Positions 26,838-39,009 of a stretch of DNA of 54,746 bases are shown here, piece after piece (positions within the stretch are counted from its first letter, which is position 1; the number at the start of each line of letters is the position of its first letter). This stretch comes from an uncultured Paracoccaceae bacterium (GTDB lineage: Bacteria > Pseudomonadota > Alphaproteobacteria > Rhodobacterales > Rhodobacteraceae), in contig CANNFQ010000019.1 in the NCBI GenBank assembly GCA_947503925.1, positions 1 through 54,746 of the forward strand. The letters are read 5' to 3'. Both the position numbers and the translations under genes were made by a program. Below the pieces are notes generated by a model that was given only the letters and a program-made list of their open reading frames with translations, was not told the DNA's origin and made no database searches.

Positions 26838-27040
26838 TGCTCGCCCAGCTTCATCTCTGCGTCATAAGATTGGTCAACATCCTTGGTGACAGCCTGCCCG
26901 CAGCGCATTACCCCATTAGCATGGTCAAAGGCATAGGTCGGATCGCCGTAAAGCTCCCACCCTTTGGCCAAGGCATCCGACACCTTATGGCAGAAAGCGG
27001 ATGTATCATCGGCGGTCAGTAATCTGTAAAGTTTGCTCAT
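26834..27040 (-). CDS. DUF1737 domain protein
   Basis: This 68-aa protein matches DUF1737: LYRLLTADDTSAFCHKVSDALAKGWELYGDPTYAFD, then a short C-terminal beta part with GQAV. It is cytoplasmic with no known function. It is 1 base from nnrU and overlaps mch, so it is an internal member of the EMC operon. Confidence 0.85.
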   Translation of the reverse strand: MSKLYRLLTADDTSAFCHKVSDALAKGWELYGDPTYAFDHANGVMRCGQAVTKDVDQSYDAEMKLGEQ

Positions 27041-27041
27041 C

Positions 27042-27596
27042 TCATCCCCAGGGCGGCACGCCCAGCGCGTAGTGAATGCCCATCACGACAACGACCACCA
27101 CAATGGTCACCACAATCGCAACAATCTCTTTCTTGAACGGTGCGCGGTCCGGGCGTTCCCACGGGCCCTCCTGCGCATTGATGATCAATATCTCGACAAT
27201 GGCCCAGATCAGAAGCCCACCGAACAAGACGAAAGACTCTGTGTCACCGTTGACCAGCAAATGTGCAATGGCCCAAATTGAAAAGCCAGTCAGCTGAGGA
27301 TGGCGAACCTTGGTGCCCAACCAGATTTTCCGATCCTTGGCAGCACTTGCCGCATAGAAATAAATGGCCAAGATCATCAACAGATTGTTGATGCCAACCA
27401 GCATCGGGGTCCGTCCCCAGAAAAAATCACCCTCGGCACTGCGATATCCTAGCACCATCAAAACCACGCTGATGACAATCAGTATCGCCACGATGGGTTG
27501 GCCCTTGGTGCCCAGCCCGGCGCGCAACCCGGGGGTCACCCGTTTGAAAAGATGCGCCACCCACCACAGGGCAACGCCAGATATCAGAACTGTCAT
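27042..27596 (-). CDS. NnrU family membrane protein
   Basis: This 184-aa membrane protein has about five hydrophobic segments and the NnrU hallmark GTKVRHPQLTGFSIWAIAHLLVNGD (about residues 92-116). NnrU was named for genes near denitrification loci, and its chemistry is unsettled; the fold resembles isoprenylcysteine methyltransferases. Here it lies between malyl-CoA thioesterase and mesaconyl-CoA hydratase, overlapping the former by ATGA, with no denitrification gene nearby. Confidence 0.88.
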   Translation of the reverse strand: MTVLISGVALWWVAHLFKRVTPGLRAGLGTKGQPIVAILIVISVVLMVLGYRSAEGDFFWGRTPMLVGINNLLMILAIYFYAASAAKDRKIWLGTKVRHPQLTGFSIWAIAHLLVNGDTESFVLFGGLLIWAIVEILIINAQEGPWERPDRAPFKKEIVAIVVTIVVVVVVMGIHYALGVPPWG

Positions 27597-28435
27597 GCGC
27601 TCTCCAATGCAGCGATAGCGTCCGCTTTCGCCAAGGTCGCCCGCGCTGTCACAATATGCAAGTTCTCAACAATGCGACCATCAACAACAGCAACGCCCTG
27701 GCCTTCGGCCCCTGCGGCCTCAAACGCTGCGATCTGACGGCGGGCCAGATCAATCTCGTCGGCTGTGGGACCAAAGGCAGCATTGGTGATGGCAACCTGC
27801 GCGGGGTGGATCAGGGTTTTGCCATCAAACCCCATGTCACGCCCTTCTGTGCATTCGGCCTGCAAGCCATCTTCATCCTTGAACGCGTTATAGACGCCGT
27901 CCAACGCCACAATGCCCGCCGCCTTCGCCGCAAGCAGACATAGCTGGAGTGACGTCGCCAAGACGGCTCTGCCCCGTGAATTCAGATCCTTGGCCAGATC
28001 ATTCGTGCCCAGCACAAAGCCAGCCATGCGCGGATGCGCCGCAATCCGGGCGGCGTTCAACACACCCTGTGGCGTTTCCATCATCGCCCAAATCGGCAGC
28101 TCCGGCACCAAAGCGGCCAATGCGTCGACGTCTTCGGGGCCATTCACCTTTGGCAGCAATACCCCATCGCAATCCATCGCCGCGACTGCAGCCGCATCGG
28201 CGGCGCCCCACGCTGTGTCCAACCCGTTGATCCGCACAATCCGCAAGCGTGACCCATAACCGCCATCCGCCAAAGCCGCGAAAAGCGTATCGCGCGCGGC
28301 AACCTTGGCATCGGGCGCAACCGCATCTTCCAGATCGAACAGAATGACATCAACGGGCAGGCTGCGGGCCTTGTCCAAAGCGCGATCTTTTGAACCGGGG
28401 ATATAAAGTGCGGAGCGATGGGGACGGTCTTGCAT
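27593..28435 (-). CDS. mcl2: (3S)-malyl-CoA thioesterase, HpcH/HpaI-CitE family
   Basis: This 280-aa CitE-like enzyme probably hydrolyses (3S)-malyl-CoA to malate, completing malate formation from acetyl-CoA and glyoxylate in the EMC pathway. Motifs are RSALYIPGSKDRALDKA (N-terminus), ILFDLEDAVAP with metal-binding acidic residues, ETPQGVLN, and FDGKTLIHPAQV. The sequence is closer to Mcl2 than to the roughly 318-aa Mcl1 lyase as I recall them, so lyase activity is less likely. The start was moved to ATG 28435, which has a GAGGAA site. Confidence 0.85.
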   Translation of the reverse strand: MQDRPHRSALYIPGSKDRALDKARSLPVDVILFDLEDAVAPDAKVAARDTLFAALADGGYGSRLRIVRINGLDTAWGAADAAAVAAMDCDGVLLPKVNGPEDVDALAALVPELPIWAMMETPQGVLNAARIAAHPRMAGFVLGTNDLAKDLNSRGRAVLATSLQLCLLAAKAAGIVALDGVYNAFKDEDGLQAECTEGRDMGFDGKTLIHPAQVAITNAAFGPTADEIDLARRQIAAFEAAGAEGQGVAVVDGRIVENLHIVTARATLAKADAIAALESA

Positions 28436-28638
28436 CGAATCTTCCTCGAAATAATGTTGCGCGAACATGCCCTCAGAATCGTAATTCATTCAACCAAAAA
28501 ATGCCGCGGCGCAGCAATCGTACCCACCGTCACGGTGTATTAACCAATTTGCGTCATGTTGGATTCAGAATTTACGCCACATGCCGACTGCGACGGACGA
28601 ACAGCCGCGGTCATCCCATTCGCAGAAAGGTGAACCAA

Positions 28639-28953
28639 ATGAAGCGTAATTTATTTCTGATGTCCTTCGGGATCGGCGCAATGATGCTGGCGGCGAACCA
28701 CGCCCATGCCCAATCGCGCCAATGCGCCGCACATGATGCCGTCGTGGAACGCCTTGCGGCACGCTACGGCGAAAGCCGGCAGTCCATCGGGCTTGGCAGC
28801 GACAACTCGGTGGTCGAAGTTTATGCATCCGCCGAAACGGGTAGTTGGACTATTGTTGTCACCCGTCCGGGCGGGCCGACCTGCCTTGTCGCTGCTGGCC
28901 AATCCTTCCAACAGGTGAATGAAGCATCGCCAAATCTTGATCAGGGCACCTGA
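28639..28953 (+). CDS. Hypothetical secreted protein
   Basis: This 104-aa protein has a signal peptide (about residues 1-24, cut after AHA) and a small mature domain with two cysteines (RQCAAHD, PTCLVAAG). It contains VVERLAARYGESRQSIGLGSDN and a repeated VEVYASAETGSWTIVVTRP-type strand region. It resembles small uncharacterised periplasmic proteins of the group. ATG 28639 follows an AAAGG site. Its stop codon abuts the stop of the convergent TSUP gene with no gap. Confidence 0.75.
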   Translation: MKRNLFLMSFGIGAMMLAANHAHAQSRQCAAHDAVVERLAARYGESRQSIGLGSDNSVVEVYASAETGSWTIVVTRPGGPTCLVAAGQSFQQVNEASPNLDQGT

Positions 28954-30760
<1,807 letters not shown>

Positions 30761-30783
30761 ACATCCCGCACTGGAATGACGTT

Positions 30784-30809
30784 AAGGCGCTCGCATTCGC
30801 GGGCGCCTT
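30784..30809 (+). terminator. Terminator after mdh
   Basis: AAGGCGC and GCGCCTT form a stem about 25 bases past the mdh stop, followed by ATTCATT. The T tract is weak but position and stem support termination. Confidence 0.6.
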
Positions 30810-30825
30810 ATTCATTAGGCGGCCG

Positions 30826-31836
30826 CTACTTATGCAAGAACGAAAGCACGCCTGCTTTCTTTGCGCGCAACCATTCGTCGATAGCTGACGGACTCAGATT
30901 AACTTGCTGATCCGGAAAATATCGATTCAGCGCGGATGTCACGTCAAATGGCGGTTGCACCAGTAAATCACGTGCCGAAAGTTTTGCCTGCAACCCTGTA
31001 TCGATAGATTTCAGCCGGTCATGCAGATCTCGCCCCGCATCCGGATCAACGAATAAAGCATCAGCTTGACCAAGCCGATGCGCGGGCATGGGCATACCGT
31101 CTTGGTTCAACTGCCGCTCGGCCATCCGCAACAGCTTATATATCCAGTATTGCGGCGTCAGACCTTCAAAATGCAGCAGTTCCAGCAGTTTCGGATCGCT
31201 GCGCACAACATGCGGCATACGATCTTTATCTCTGGAGGCGGGACGATGGATCGCCATATGCAGGGGGCGTCCGGTACGAACAAACGCCTTGCCAACGGCG
31301 TGCCCAGTCAGCCCGCGATAGGTCATATCAAAGTCGGGGCCGAACATATTGCGGCCTTCCTTGCCACGCGCGGGAAAAGGTCGCCGAAAAGCCCCCTCAA
31401 AAATCGTCATTGTCGTTTGCCCAGTCAAATAAACCCGTTCGGCAACGGGGACGGCAATGGCATCGGCTGCCGGTTCCGTATCGGACAACTGACCGGCGAC
31501 CAAACCGGACGACCAGATAAATTCATCCGCATCGCAATGCAGCAACCATGCAGATTTAGTCTTGCAATAGGCGTCGCGGGCATTGCGCGTTTGGCGCAAT
31601 TCATGACGATGCGGGCGGGATTTGCCAGAGCGCGTCCAATAGGCCTCATCACATCCGGTAATGATAACCTGCGGCAGATGCGACAATAATGCGATGGTGG
31701 GATCATCCGGCCTGTCGAAATACAGGTGAATCTGATCGGCACCCAGAGCCAGATGCCACGCCACAAAGGCCTGCACCAATTGCGGCGGCTCATCCACGGT
31801 CGCCACGACGGACCAAAGGGGCTGGGTGTCCAACAT
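30826..31836 (-). CDS. Glycosyltransferase family 2-like protein
   Basis: This 336-aa protein resembles Glyco_tranf_2_4 glycosyltransferases common in Rhodobacteraceae. It begins LWSVVATVDEPPQLVQAFVAWHLALGADQIHLYFD. It carries the DxD-type motif in HCDADEFIW (about residues 99-107), expected to bind the nucleotide-sugar metal. A helix-rich C-terminal part follows. The donor and acceptor are unknown. It lies alone between mdh and sucC and reads divergently from sucC. Confidence 0.82.
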   Translation of the reverse strand: MLDTQPLWSVVATVDEPPQLVQAFVAWHLALGADQIHLYFDRPDDPTIALLSHLPQVIITGCDEAYWTRSGKSRPHRHELRQTRNARDAYCKTKSAWLLHCDADEFIWSSGLVAGQLSDTEPAADAIAVPVAERVYLTGQTTMTIFEGAFRRPFPARGKEGRNMFGPDFDMTYRGLTGHAVGKAFVRTGRPLHMAIHRPASRDKDRMPHVVRSDPKLLELLHFEGLTPQYWIYKLLRMAERQLNQDGMPMPAHRLGQADALFVDPDAGRDLHDRLKSIDTGLQAKLSARDLLVQPPFDVTSALNRYFPDQQVNLSPSAIDEWLRAKKAGVLSFLHK

Positions 31837-31909
31837 ACCCCTTTGCTAACAGTCACACGAATCTTTTCAAATGATGAATGCGACGCAATCTGGCACTGGA
31901 TTGTTAATT

Positions 31910-31940
31910 TGTGATCACAGTTTAAAAAAGTGTGATCACA
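31910..31940. promoter_or_regulatory. Paired TGTGATCACA operator upstream of sucC
   Basis: TGTGATCACA occurs at 31910-31919 and 31931-31940, with 21 bp between centres and an 11-base spacer that begins and ends with G. This is the same arrangement as at 25339-25369 upstream of sdhC. Both pairs are followed by AAA or AAAT. It lies 101-131 bases before the sucC start. Confidence 0.7.
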
Positions 31941-32040
31941 AATGTTCGATTATCGGCCGATATCAGTAATTTGGGTTAGAAACCCGAAAAATGCTGTGGT
32001 CTAACTCTCTTCAACCGAAGCCACATTGGACATGTCTCTC

Positions 32041-33234
32041 ATGAATATCCACGAATATCAGGCCAAAGCACTCCTTGCCAGTTTTGGTGCCCCTGTTTCT
32101 GACGGTCGCGCCGTGATGAAAGCCGAAGAAGCAAAGACCGCAGCGGGTGAACTTGATGGCCCACTTTGGGTAGTCAAGGCGCAGATCCATGCAGGCGGTC
32201 GCGGCAAGGGCAAATTCAAAGAGGCCGATGCAGGCGATGCCGGTGGCGTCCGCCTTGCCAAATCCGCTGGTGAAGCGGCCGATGAGGCCAAGAAAATGCT
32301 GGGGCGCACATTGGTCACGCACCAAACCGGCCCGGCAGGCAAACAGGTCAACCGGATCTATATCGAAGACGGCTCCGCCATTGAAACCGAAATGTACCTC
32401 GCACTGCTGGTGGACCGGCAAACCAGCCGCATCGGCTTTGTCTGCTCCACCGAAGGCGGGATGGATATCGAAGAAGTCGCCGCCGAAACGCCTGAAAAGA
32501 TCCTGAATTTCACCGTTGATCCGGCAACCGGCTACCAGCCCTACCATGGCCGCCGCGTGGCCTTCGCCCTTGGTCTGCAAGGCCAGCAGGTCAAGCAATG
32601 TGTCAAACTGATGGGCCAGCTTTACAAAGCCTTCACCGAAAAAGACATGGAAATGCTTGAGATCAACCCGCTGATCATCACCGATGGCGGCGATCTGAAG
32701 GTGCTCGACGCCAAGGTGGCGTTTGATGGCAACGCAGTCTACCGCCACGCTGACGTCGCCGCCCTGCGCGACGAGACGGAAGAAGACCCCAAAGAACTCG
32801 CCGCCTCCAAATACGACCTGAACTATATCGCGCTCGATGGTGAAATCGGCTGCATGGTCAACGGCGCGGGTCTGGCCATGGCGACGATGGATATCATCAA
32901 GCTTTACGGGGCCGAGCCTGCCAACTTCCTCGATGTGGGCGGCGGTGCGACCAAGGAAAAAGTGACCGAGGCGTTCAAGATCATCACCTCTGACCCCAAC
33001 GTCAAAGGGATCCTCGTGAACATCTTCGGCGGCATCATGCGCTGCGACGTCATCGCCGAAGGCGTGGTCGCCGCGGTGAAAGAAGTCGGGCTTCAAGTCC
33101 CCCTCGTCGTGCGCCTTGAGGGCACAAACGTGCAGCAGGGCAAGGACATCATCAACAATTCCGACGTGGACGTGATTGCGGCGGATGACCTGAAGGATGG
33201 TGCGCAAAAGATCGTGAAGGCCGTCAAAGGTTGA
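32041..33234 (+). CDS. sucC: Succinyl-CoA ligase (ADP-forming) beta subunit
   Basis: This 397-aa ATP-grasp subunit, with SucD, interconverts succinyl-CoA and succinate with phosphorylation of ADP or GDP. It has the family N-terminus [12 protein letters not shown], the nucleotide loop [21 protein letters not shown] (with K-x-G-R-G pattern), EINPLI for metal binding, and the CoA-side [17 protein letters not shown] 32041 matches the family start; in-frame starts at 32032 and 32026 are possible. Confidence 0.96.
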   Translation: MNIHEYQAKALLASFGAPVSDGRAVMKAEEAKTAAGELDGPLWVVKAQIHAGGRGKGKFKEADAGDAGGVRLAKSAGEAADEAKKMLGRTLVTHQTGPAGKQVNRIYIEDGSAIETEMYLALLVDRQTSRIGFVCSTEGGMDIEEVAAETPEKILNFTVDPATGYQPYHGRRVAFALGLQGQQVKQCVKLMGQLYKAFTEKDMEMLEINPLIITDGGDLKVLDAKVAFDGNAVYRHADVAALRDETEEDPKELAASKYDLNYIALDGEIGCMVNGAGLAMATMDIIKLYGAEPANFLDVGGGATKEKVTEAFKIITSDPNVKGILVNIFGGIMRCDVIAEGVVAAVKEVGLQVPLVVRLEGTNVQQGKDIINNSDVDVIAADDLKDGAQKIVKAVKG

Positions 33235-33237
33235 TCC

Positions 33238-33260
33238 CGTAGGGTGGGTGCAACCCACCG
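33238..33260. repeat. CGTAGGGTGGGTG...CACCC hairpin repeat (copy 1)
   Basis: CGTAGGGTGGGTGCAACCCACCG forms a GGTGGGT/AACCCACC-type hairpin in the sucC-sucD gap. A relative, CGTAGGATGGGTGTTTACACCCATC, lies at 39643-39667. It resembles widespread short palindromic elements. Its position could affect the sucC/sucD ratio. Confidence 0.55.
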
Positions 33261-33289
33261 CGATGCAAGATTTTAAGGAGCCACCAAAC

Positions 33290-34171
33290 ATGGCCATTCT
33301 CGTAAACGAAAACACCAAAGTCATCTGCCAGGGCCTCACCGGGTCCCAGGGCACATTCCACTCTGAACAGGCCATCGCCTATGGCACCAAGATGGTCGGT
33401 GGCGTGACCCCCGGCAAGGGCGGCACCATCCATCTGGACCTGCCGGTCTATAACTCGGTGCACGAGGCGAAAGCCAAGACCGAAGCCAACGCATCCGTCA
33501 TCTACGTCCCCCCACCATTCGCGGCGGACAGTATCCTTGAAGCCATCGACGCCGAAATGGAACTGATCATCTGCATCACCGAAGGCATCCCCGTCCTCGA
33601 CATGATGCGCGTCAAGCGGGCGCTCGAAGGCTCTGCCTCCCGCCTCATCGGCCCCAACTGCCCCGGCATCATCACGCCCGATGCCTGCAAGATCGGCATC
33701 ATGCCCGGCCACATCCACAAACGCGGCTCGGTCGGCGTCGTCTCCCGTTCCGGCACGCTGACCTATGAAGCGGTAAAGCAAACCTCAGACAGCGGCCTTG
33801 GCCAGTCCACCGCCGTCGGTATCGGCGGCGATCCGATCAAAGGGACCGAACATATCGACGTGCTGGATATGTTCCTCGATGACGATGAAACCCATTCGAT
33901 CATCATGATCGGCGAAATCGGGGGGACTGCCGAGGAAGAAGCCGCCGAATTTCTGACCGCCCAAAAGAAAAAGGGCCGCTGGAAACCCACCGCCGGTTTC
34001 ATCGCCGGGCGCACCGCCCCTCCCGGCCGCCGCATGGGCCATGCCGGTGCGATCGTTGCTGGCGGCAAAGGCGACGCTGAGTCGAAGATCGAAGCGATGA
34101 AATCCGCCGGGATCGTGGTTGCCGACAGCCCCGCGACGCTGGGCGAGGCTGTGCTGGAGGCGATTGGCTGA
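33290..34171 (+). CDS. sucD: Succinyl-CoA ligase (ADP-forming) alpha subunit
   Basis: This 293-aa subunit has the CoA-binding motif [16 protein letters not shown] (about residues 14-29), [10 protein letters not shown], and the phosphohistidine region [11 protein letters not shown] with the active-site His near residue 250. ATG 33290 lies 9 bases after AAGGAG. It is separated from sucC by 55 bases containing a hairpin repeat. Confidence 0.97.
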   Translation: MAILVNENTKVICQGLTGSQGTFHSEQAIAYGTKMVGGVTPGKGGTIHLDLPVYNSVHEAKAKTEANASVIYVPPPFAADSILEAIDAEMELIICITEGIPVLDMMRVKRALEGSASRLIGPNCPGIITPDACKIGIMPGHIHKRGSVGVVSRSGTLTYEAVKQTSDSGLGQSTAVGIGGDPIKGTEHIDVLDMFLDDDETHSIIMIGEIGGTAEEEAAEFLTAQKKKGRWKPTAGFIAGRTAPPGRRMGHAGAIVAGGKGDAESKIEAMKSAGIVVADSPATLGEAVLEAIG

Positions 34172-34184
34172 TCAAAAAGGCGAG

Positions 34185-34246
34185 GCCCCGGATCATGTCC
34201 GGGGCGCGCGCAACAGAAACAACCCGTCCCGGGCCTGACCCGGGAC
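34185..34246. repeat. Two adjacent palindromic repeats after sucD
   Basis: GCCCCGGATCATGTCCGGGGC (34185-34205) is a near-perfect palindrome, and GTCCCGGGCCTGACCCGGGAC (34226-34246) is another, 20 bases on. Both resemble the CCGGACTTGATCCGGGAC unit at 21096-21115. They look like interspersed repetitive palindromes (REP-like), possibly limiting transcription between sucD and the next gene. Confidence 0.6.
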
Positions 34247-34264
34247 CTGAAACAGGACCCCAGA

Positions 34265-34843
34265 ATGGGACCGCTCGACGCCATCAAGACTTGCCTCGCC
34301 AAGTCCTTCCAATTCAAAGGCCGCGCCTCGCGGTCGGAGTTTTGGTGGCCATTTGCGGTTTTTGCTGTGCTGGCCTTTTTTCTTCTGTGGCCGTACGCGA
34401 CAGTATTCTCATCGGAAACAAGAGATGTGGTCATCTTCAAAACCAGCGCCGTAACAGGCGAAACAACTCAAACACTGGAACGCCAAACCAGTTGGTTCCT
34501 CTACCGGATCAACTGGAACTTAATCACACTAATAACCGTGCTCCTCTTTTATGGAGTTCTGTTCACCGTAACAGTGCGGCGCCTTCATGATGTAGGGTCT
34601 TCGGCATGGTTTGGATTGGCGTTGCTTCTTGCCGGCCCCGCGACCATGCTGGCTATCAACTATTTGATACCGCTGACTTTAAACCTCTCACTCGGCGTGG
34701 CAATGGCGCTCGGATTTATCCTCAGTATCGCCTCATGGATTGCTTGGCTCATCTGCCCGGCAATCCTGCTCATTCTTCTTTCCCAGCCCTCTGAGGAGGG
34801 CACAACAGAATACGGCCCCAACCCCAACGAGGTCCCCCAATGA
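34265..34843 (+). CDS. DUF805 membrane protein
   Basis: This 192-aa inner-membrane protein has the DUF805 N-terminus (F..KGRASRSEFWWPF, about residues 16-29) and the RRLHDVGSSAWF motif (about 103-114) with four hydrophobic segments. DUF805 function is unknown. It lies between sucD and sucA and overlaps sucA by 4 bases (ATGA), so it is co-translated with the 2-oxoglutarate dehydrogenase genes. Confidence 0.9.
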   Translation: MGPLDAIKTCLAKSFQFKGRASRSEFWWPFAVFAVLAFFLLWPYATVFSSETRDVVIFKTSAVTGETTQTLERQTSWFLYRINWNLITLITVLLFYGVLFTVTVRRLHDVGSSAWFGLALLLAGPATMLAINYLIPLTLNLSLGVAMALGFILSIASWIAWLICPAILLILLSQPSEEGTTEYGPNPNEVPQ

Positions 34844-37797
34844 CCGAACAACCTACCAACGATGTCTTCCACGCCTCCTCTTTCCTGCAGGGGCATAACG
34901 CCGAATATGTGGAACAGCTCTACGCCCGCTACGCCGACAACCCCGGCGCGGTTGATGAAAGCTGGCAAGCCTTCTTCCGGTCCCTTGGCGACGCACCCGC
35001 CGACGCCAAAGCAGAGGCAACCGGCCCAAGCTGGGCACGTGCCGACTGGCCACCTGCACCAAATGACGATCTGACTGCCGCCCTTGACGGGCAGTGGCCA
35101 GCGGAGCCAGAAGCGGCGGGGAAAAGGATCAGGGACAAGGCCGCTGAAAAAGGCGTAAGCCTCTCTGAGGAACAGGTGCGCGCCGCCGTCCTCGACAGCA
35201 TCCGCGCGCTGATGATCATCCGCGCCTACCGGATCCGGGGACACTTGATTGCCGATCTCGACCCGCTGGGGATGCGTGAAAACACGCCCCATCCTGAACT
35301 TGATCCGGCAAGCTACGGCTTCACTGCCGCCGACATGGACCGCCCGATCTTTATCGACAATGTCCTTGGCCTCGAAATGGCGACGATGAACGAAATCCTC
35401 GCCATCGTGCAGCGGACCTATTGCGGCACTTTCGCCCTGCAATACATGCATATCTCCAACCCGGAAGAGGCCGGTTGGCTGAAAGAGCGGATCGAGGGCT
35501 ACGGCAAGGAAATTGCATTCACCAAGAACGGACGCAAGGCGATCCTGAACAGTCTGGTCGAGGCTGAGGGTTTCGAAAAATTCCTGCATGTCAAATACAT
35601 GGGCACCAAACGGTTCGGCCTTGATGGCGGCGAAAGCCTGATCCCGGCCATGGAGCAGATCATCAAGCGCGGCGGGCAGCTGGGACTTGAGGATATCGTG
35701 ATCGGCATGCCGCACCGGGGCCGTCTGTCCGTGCTGGCGAATGTCATGGAAAAACCCTATCGGGCAATTTTCAACGAATTCCAAGGCGGGTCGTTCAAGC
35801 CGGAAGATGTCGATGGCTCGGGCGATGTGAAATACCACCTCGGCGCCTCCAGCGACCGCACATTTGACGAAAACACGGTCCATCTGTCGCTCACCGCCAA
35901 CCCTAGCCATCTTGAGGCCGTGAACCCGGTTGTCATCGGCAAGGTCCGCGCCAAACAGGACCAGAAAAAAGATGAGGACCGCACCAGGGTCATGGCGATC
36001 CTGTTGCATGGCGATGCAGCTTTTGCAGGCCAGGGCGTTGTTGCCGAAGGGTTTGGTCTATCCGGCCTGAAGGGGCACAAGACCGGTGGAACAATGCATA
36101 TCGTCGTCAACAACCAGATCGGGTTTACCACTGCGCCACACTTCTCGCGCTCATCCCCCTACCCGACCGACATCGCCCTGATGGTCGAAGCGCCGATCTT
36201 CCATGTGAATGGTGATGATCCGGAGGCTGTGGTGCATGCTGCCCGTGTCGCCACCGAATTCCGTCAGAAATTCCACAAGGATGTGGTGCTGGACATCATC
36301 TGCTACCGCCGGTTTGGGCATAACGAAGGCGATGAGCCGATGTTCACCAACCCGCTGATGTATAAGAAGATCAAGAAGCAGAAGACGACGCTGACCCTCT
36401 ACACAGAACGGCTGGTTCAGGACGGGTTGATCCCCGAGGGTGAGATTGAGGATATGAAGGCGGCTTTCCAGGCGCACCTGAATGAGGAATTTGAAGCCGG
36501 TAAGAACTTCAAACCCAACAAGGCCGATTGGCTGGATGGCAAATGGTCCCATCTAGACCGCAAGGAAGAAGATTATCAGCGCGGGGCGACCGCGATTGAG
36601 GAAGCCACTTTTGACGCCGTGGGTGCAGCCTTGTCAAAGGCCCCGGAGGACTTCCCGCTGCACAAGACGGTTGGGCGTCTGCTGGATAGTAAGGCCAAGA
36701 TGTTCGAAACCGGCACCGGGATCGATTGGGCCACAGGTGAGGCGCTCGCTTTTGGCTCACTCCTGACCGAAGGATACCCGGTGCGCCTGTCGGGCCAGGA
36801 TTGCACACGCGGCACGTTCAGCCACCGCCATTCCGGCCTGATCAATCAGGAAACCGAAGAGCGGTACTACCCGCTCAACAATATCCGCGAGGGTCAGGCG
36901 CAGTACGAAGTCATCGACTCGATGCTGTCGGAATACGCGGTGCTGGGTTTCGAATATGGCTACTCGCTGGCTGAGCCCAACGCACTGACATTGTGGGAAG
37001 CACAGTTCGGCGATTTCGCCAATGGCGCGCAGATCATGTTCGATCAGTTCATCAGTTCAGGTGAGAGCAAATGGCTGCGCATGTCCGGCCTCGTCTGCCT
37101 GTTACCGCATGGCTATGAGGGGCAAGGGCCGGAACACTCGTCTGCACGTCTGGAACGGTTCCTGACCATGTGTGGCGGCGATAACTGGATCGTGGCCAAC
37201 TGCACGACGCCCGCGAACTATTTCCACCTGCTGCGGCGACAGCTACACCGGACCTTCCGCAAGCCACTGATCCTGATGACGCCCAAATCACTGCTGCGCC
37301 ACAAAATGGCCGTGTCCAAGAAGGAGGAGTTCACCACCGGGTCTTCCTTCCACCGCGTGCTTTGGGATGACGCGCAGCATGGGAACTCTGACACCAAACT
37401 GGTGGCGGATGACAAAATCAAACGGGTCGTGATGTGTTCGGGCAAGGTCTATTTCGACCTGCTGGAGGAACGCGACAATCGCGGGATCGACGATATCTAC
37501 ATCATGCGGTTTGAACAGTTCTACCCGTTTCCCGCCCAGTCTGCGGTCAAGGAACTGGAACGGTTCAAACAGGCCGAAATGGTCTGGTGTCAGGAAGAGC
37601 CGCGCAACCAGGGCGCGTGGAGTTTCATTGAACCCAATATCGAATGGGTCCTGACCCGGATCAAAGCGAAACATACGCGGCCCGGCTATGCCGGACGCGC
37701 GGCAGCAGCCTCGCCCGCCACGGGCCTTGCCAGCCAACATAAAGCACAACAAGCCGCACTCGTGAATGATGCGCTGACCATCGAAGGAACAAAGTAA
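34840..37797 (+). CDS. sucA: 2-oxoglutarate dehydrogenase E1 component
   Basis: This 985-aa thiamine-diphosphate enzyme decarboxylates 2-oxoglutarate and passes the succinyl group to SucB. The N-terminus ([17 protein letters not shown]) is the E2-interacting helix. The central domain has [14 protein letters not shown] and the ThDP/Mg region around [14 protein letters not shown], followed by FGHNEGDEP. The C-terminal half has [15 protein letters not shown]. Length is typical. The stop overlaps the sucB ATG (TAATG). Confidence 0.98.
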   Translation: MTEQPTNDVFHASSFLQGHNAEYVEQLYARYADNPGAVDESWQAFFRSLGDAPADAKAEATGPSWARADWPPAPNDDLTAALDGQWPAEPEAAGKRIRDKAAEKGVSLSEEQVRAAVLDSIRALMIIRAYRIRGHLIADLDPLGMRENTPHPELDPASYGFTAADMDRPIFIDNVLGLEMATMNEILAIVQRTYCGTFALQYMHISNPEEAGWLKERIEGYGKEIAFTKNGRKAILNSLVEAEGFEKFLHVKYMGTKRFGLDGGESLIPAMEQIIKRGGQLGLEDIVIGMPHRGRLSVLANVMEKPYRAIFNEFQGGSFKPEDVDGSGDVKYHLGASSDRTFDENTVHLSLTANPSHLEAVNPVVIGKVRAKQDQKKDEDRTRVMAILLHGDAAFAGQGVVAEGFGLSGLKGHKTGGTMHIVVNNQIGFTTAPHFSRSSPYPTDIALMVEAPIFHVNGDDPEAVVHAARVATEFRQKFHKDVVLDIICYRRFGHNEGDEPMFTNPLMYKKIKKQKTTLTLYTERLVQDGLIPEGEIEDMKAAFQAHLNEEFEAGKNFKPNKADWLDGKWSHLDRKEEDYQRGATAIEEATFDAVGAALSKAPEDFPLHKTVGRLLDSKAKMFETGTGIDWATGEALAFGSLLTEGYPVRLSGQDCTRGTFSHRHSGLINQETEERYYPLNNIREGQAQYEVIDSMLSEYAVLGFEYGYSLAEPNALTLWEAQFGDFANGAQIMFDQFISSGESKWLRMSGLVCLLPHGYEGQGPEHSSARLERFLTMCGGDNWIVANCTTPANYFHLLRRQLHRTFRKPLILMTPKSLLRHKMAVSKKEEFTTGSSFHRVLWDDAQHGNSDTKLVADDKIKRVVMCSGKVYFDLLEERDNRGIDDIYIMRFEQFYPFPAQSAVKELERFKQAEMVWCQEEPRNQGAWSFIEPNIEWVLTRIKAKHTRPGYAGRAAAASPATGLASQHKAQQAALVNDALTIEGTK

Positions 37798-39002
37798 TGA
37801 GCACCGAAGTCCGCGTCCCTACCCTTGGCGAATCCGTGACCGAGGCGACCGTCGCCACATGGTTCAAACAGCCCGGCGATGCCGTGGCCGTTGATGAAAT
37901 GCTGTGCGAGCTGGAAACTGACAAAGTGACGGTTGAGGTGCCCAGCCCCGTTGCTGGCACCCTGTCGGAGATCGTGGCGGCCGAGGGTGAAACCGTCGGC
38001 GTTGACGCTTTGCTGGCACAGATCGCCGAAGGTGACGCCCCCGCCGCTGCGCCGGCCAAGAAAGAAGAACCCAAGGCCGAGACAGCGCCCGCACCTGCAC
38101 CGGCCGCGTCCGGCAAAGACGTTGAAGACGCCCCATCGGCCAAAAAGCTGATGGCCGAAAACAACCTGACCGACGTGCAGGGCACCGGCAAGGATGGCCG
38201 TGTTATGAAAGAAGATGTCTTGAAGGCACTTTCGGGTACGGCTCCGGCGCCTGCGGCGACAGCAGCCTCGGCCCCGCGTGCCCCTGTCGCTGCTGAACAG
38301 GCGGAGCGTGAAGAACGGGTCAAGATGACCCGCCTGCGCCAGACCATCGCCAAACGTTTGAAAGACAGCCAGAACACCGCCGCCATGCTGACCACCTATA
38401 ACGAGGTCGACATGACCGAGGTCATGGCGCTGCGCAGCGAATACAAGGATCTGTTTTTGAAGAAACACGGGGTCAAGCTTGGCTTCATGTCCTTTTTTAC
38501 CAAGGCCTGCGTACATGCGCTGAACGAAGTGCCAGAGGTGAACGCCGAAATCGACGGCACCGATGTGGTGTACAAGAACTACGTCAATATGGGCATCGCT
38601 GCAGGCACACCCACGGGCCTTGTGGTGCCGGTAATCAACGATGCCGATCAGATGTCATTTGCCACCATCGAAAAGGCGATTGCCGAAATGGGCGCCAAAG
38701 CCCGCGATGGCAAGCTAAGCATGGCGGAAATGCAAGGCGGCACCTTCACCATCTCGAACGGTGGCGTCTACGGGTCGCTGATGTCCTCGCCCATCCTGAA
38801 CCCCCCGCAATCGGGCATCCTCGGCATGCATAAAATCCAGGACCGACCCATGGCGATCAATGGCGAAGTGGTGATCCGCCCGATGATGTATCTCGCCCTC
38901 AGCTATGACCACCGGATCGTGGACGGCAAAGGGGCAGTGACCTTCCTTGTGCGAGTGAAAGAAGCGCTGGAGGATCCACGGCGGTTGTTGATGGATTTGT
39001 AG
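37797..39002 (+). CDS. sucB: 2-oxoglutarate dehydrogenase E2 (dihydrolipoyl succinyltransferase)
   Basis: This 401-aa core enzyme has a lipoyl domain (residues about 1-77) with the lipoylated lysine in [15 protein letters not shown] proline/alanine linker follows, then the peripheral subunit-binding domain ([21 protein letters not shown], about 114-135). The catalytic domain carries [16 protein letters not shown] near the C-terminus. Only one lipoyl domain is seen, as normal for SucB. The gene is coupled to sucA. Confidence 0.97.
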   Translation: MSTEVRVPTLGESVTEATVATWFKQPGDAVAVDEMLCELETDKVTVEVPSPVAGTLSEIVAAEGETVGVDALLAQIAEGDAPAAAPAKKEEPKAETAPAPAPAASGKDVEDAPSAKKLMAENNLTDVQGTGKDGRVMKEDVLKALSGTAPAPAATAASAPRAPVAAEQAEREERVKMTRLRQTIAKRLKDSQNTAAMLTTYNEVDMTEVMALRSEYKDLFLKKHGVKLGFMSFFTKACVHALNEVPEVNAEIDGTDVVYKNYVNMGIAAGTPTGLVVPVINDADQMSFATIEKAIAEMGAKARDGKLSMAEMQGGTFTISNGGVYGSLMSSPILNPPQSGILGMHKIQDRPMAINGEVVIRPMMYLALSYDHRIVDGKGAVTFLVRVKEALEDPRRLLMDL

Positions 39003-39009
39003 GTTAACC

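Noticed and set aside
32011..33375. 454-aa open frame on the minus strand opposite sucC
   Set aside because: It lies fully opposite the well-supported sucC and continues into sucD, and its translation is rich in H, F, D and G with no domain. It is a mirror frame of a GC-rich gene.
34660..36009. 449-aa open frame on the minus strand opposite sucA
   Set aside because: It overlaps clear DUF805 and sucA coding sequence and has no family-like motif or ribosome-binding site.
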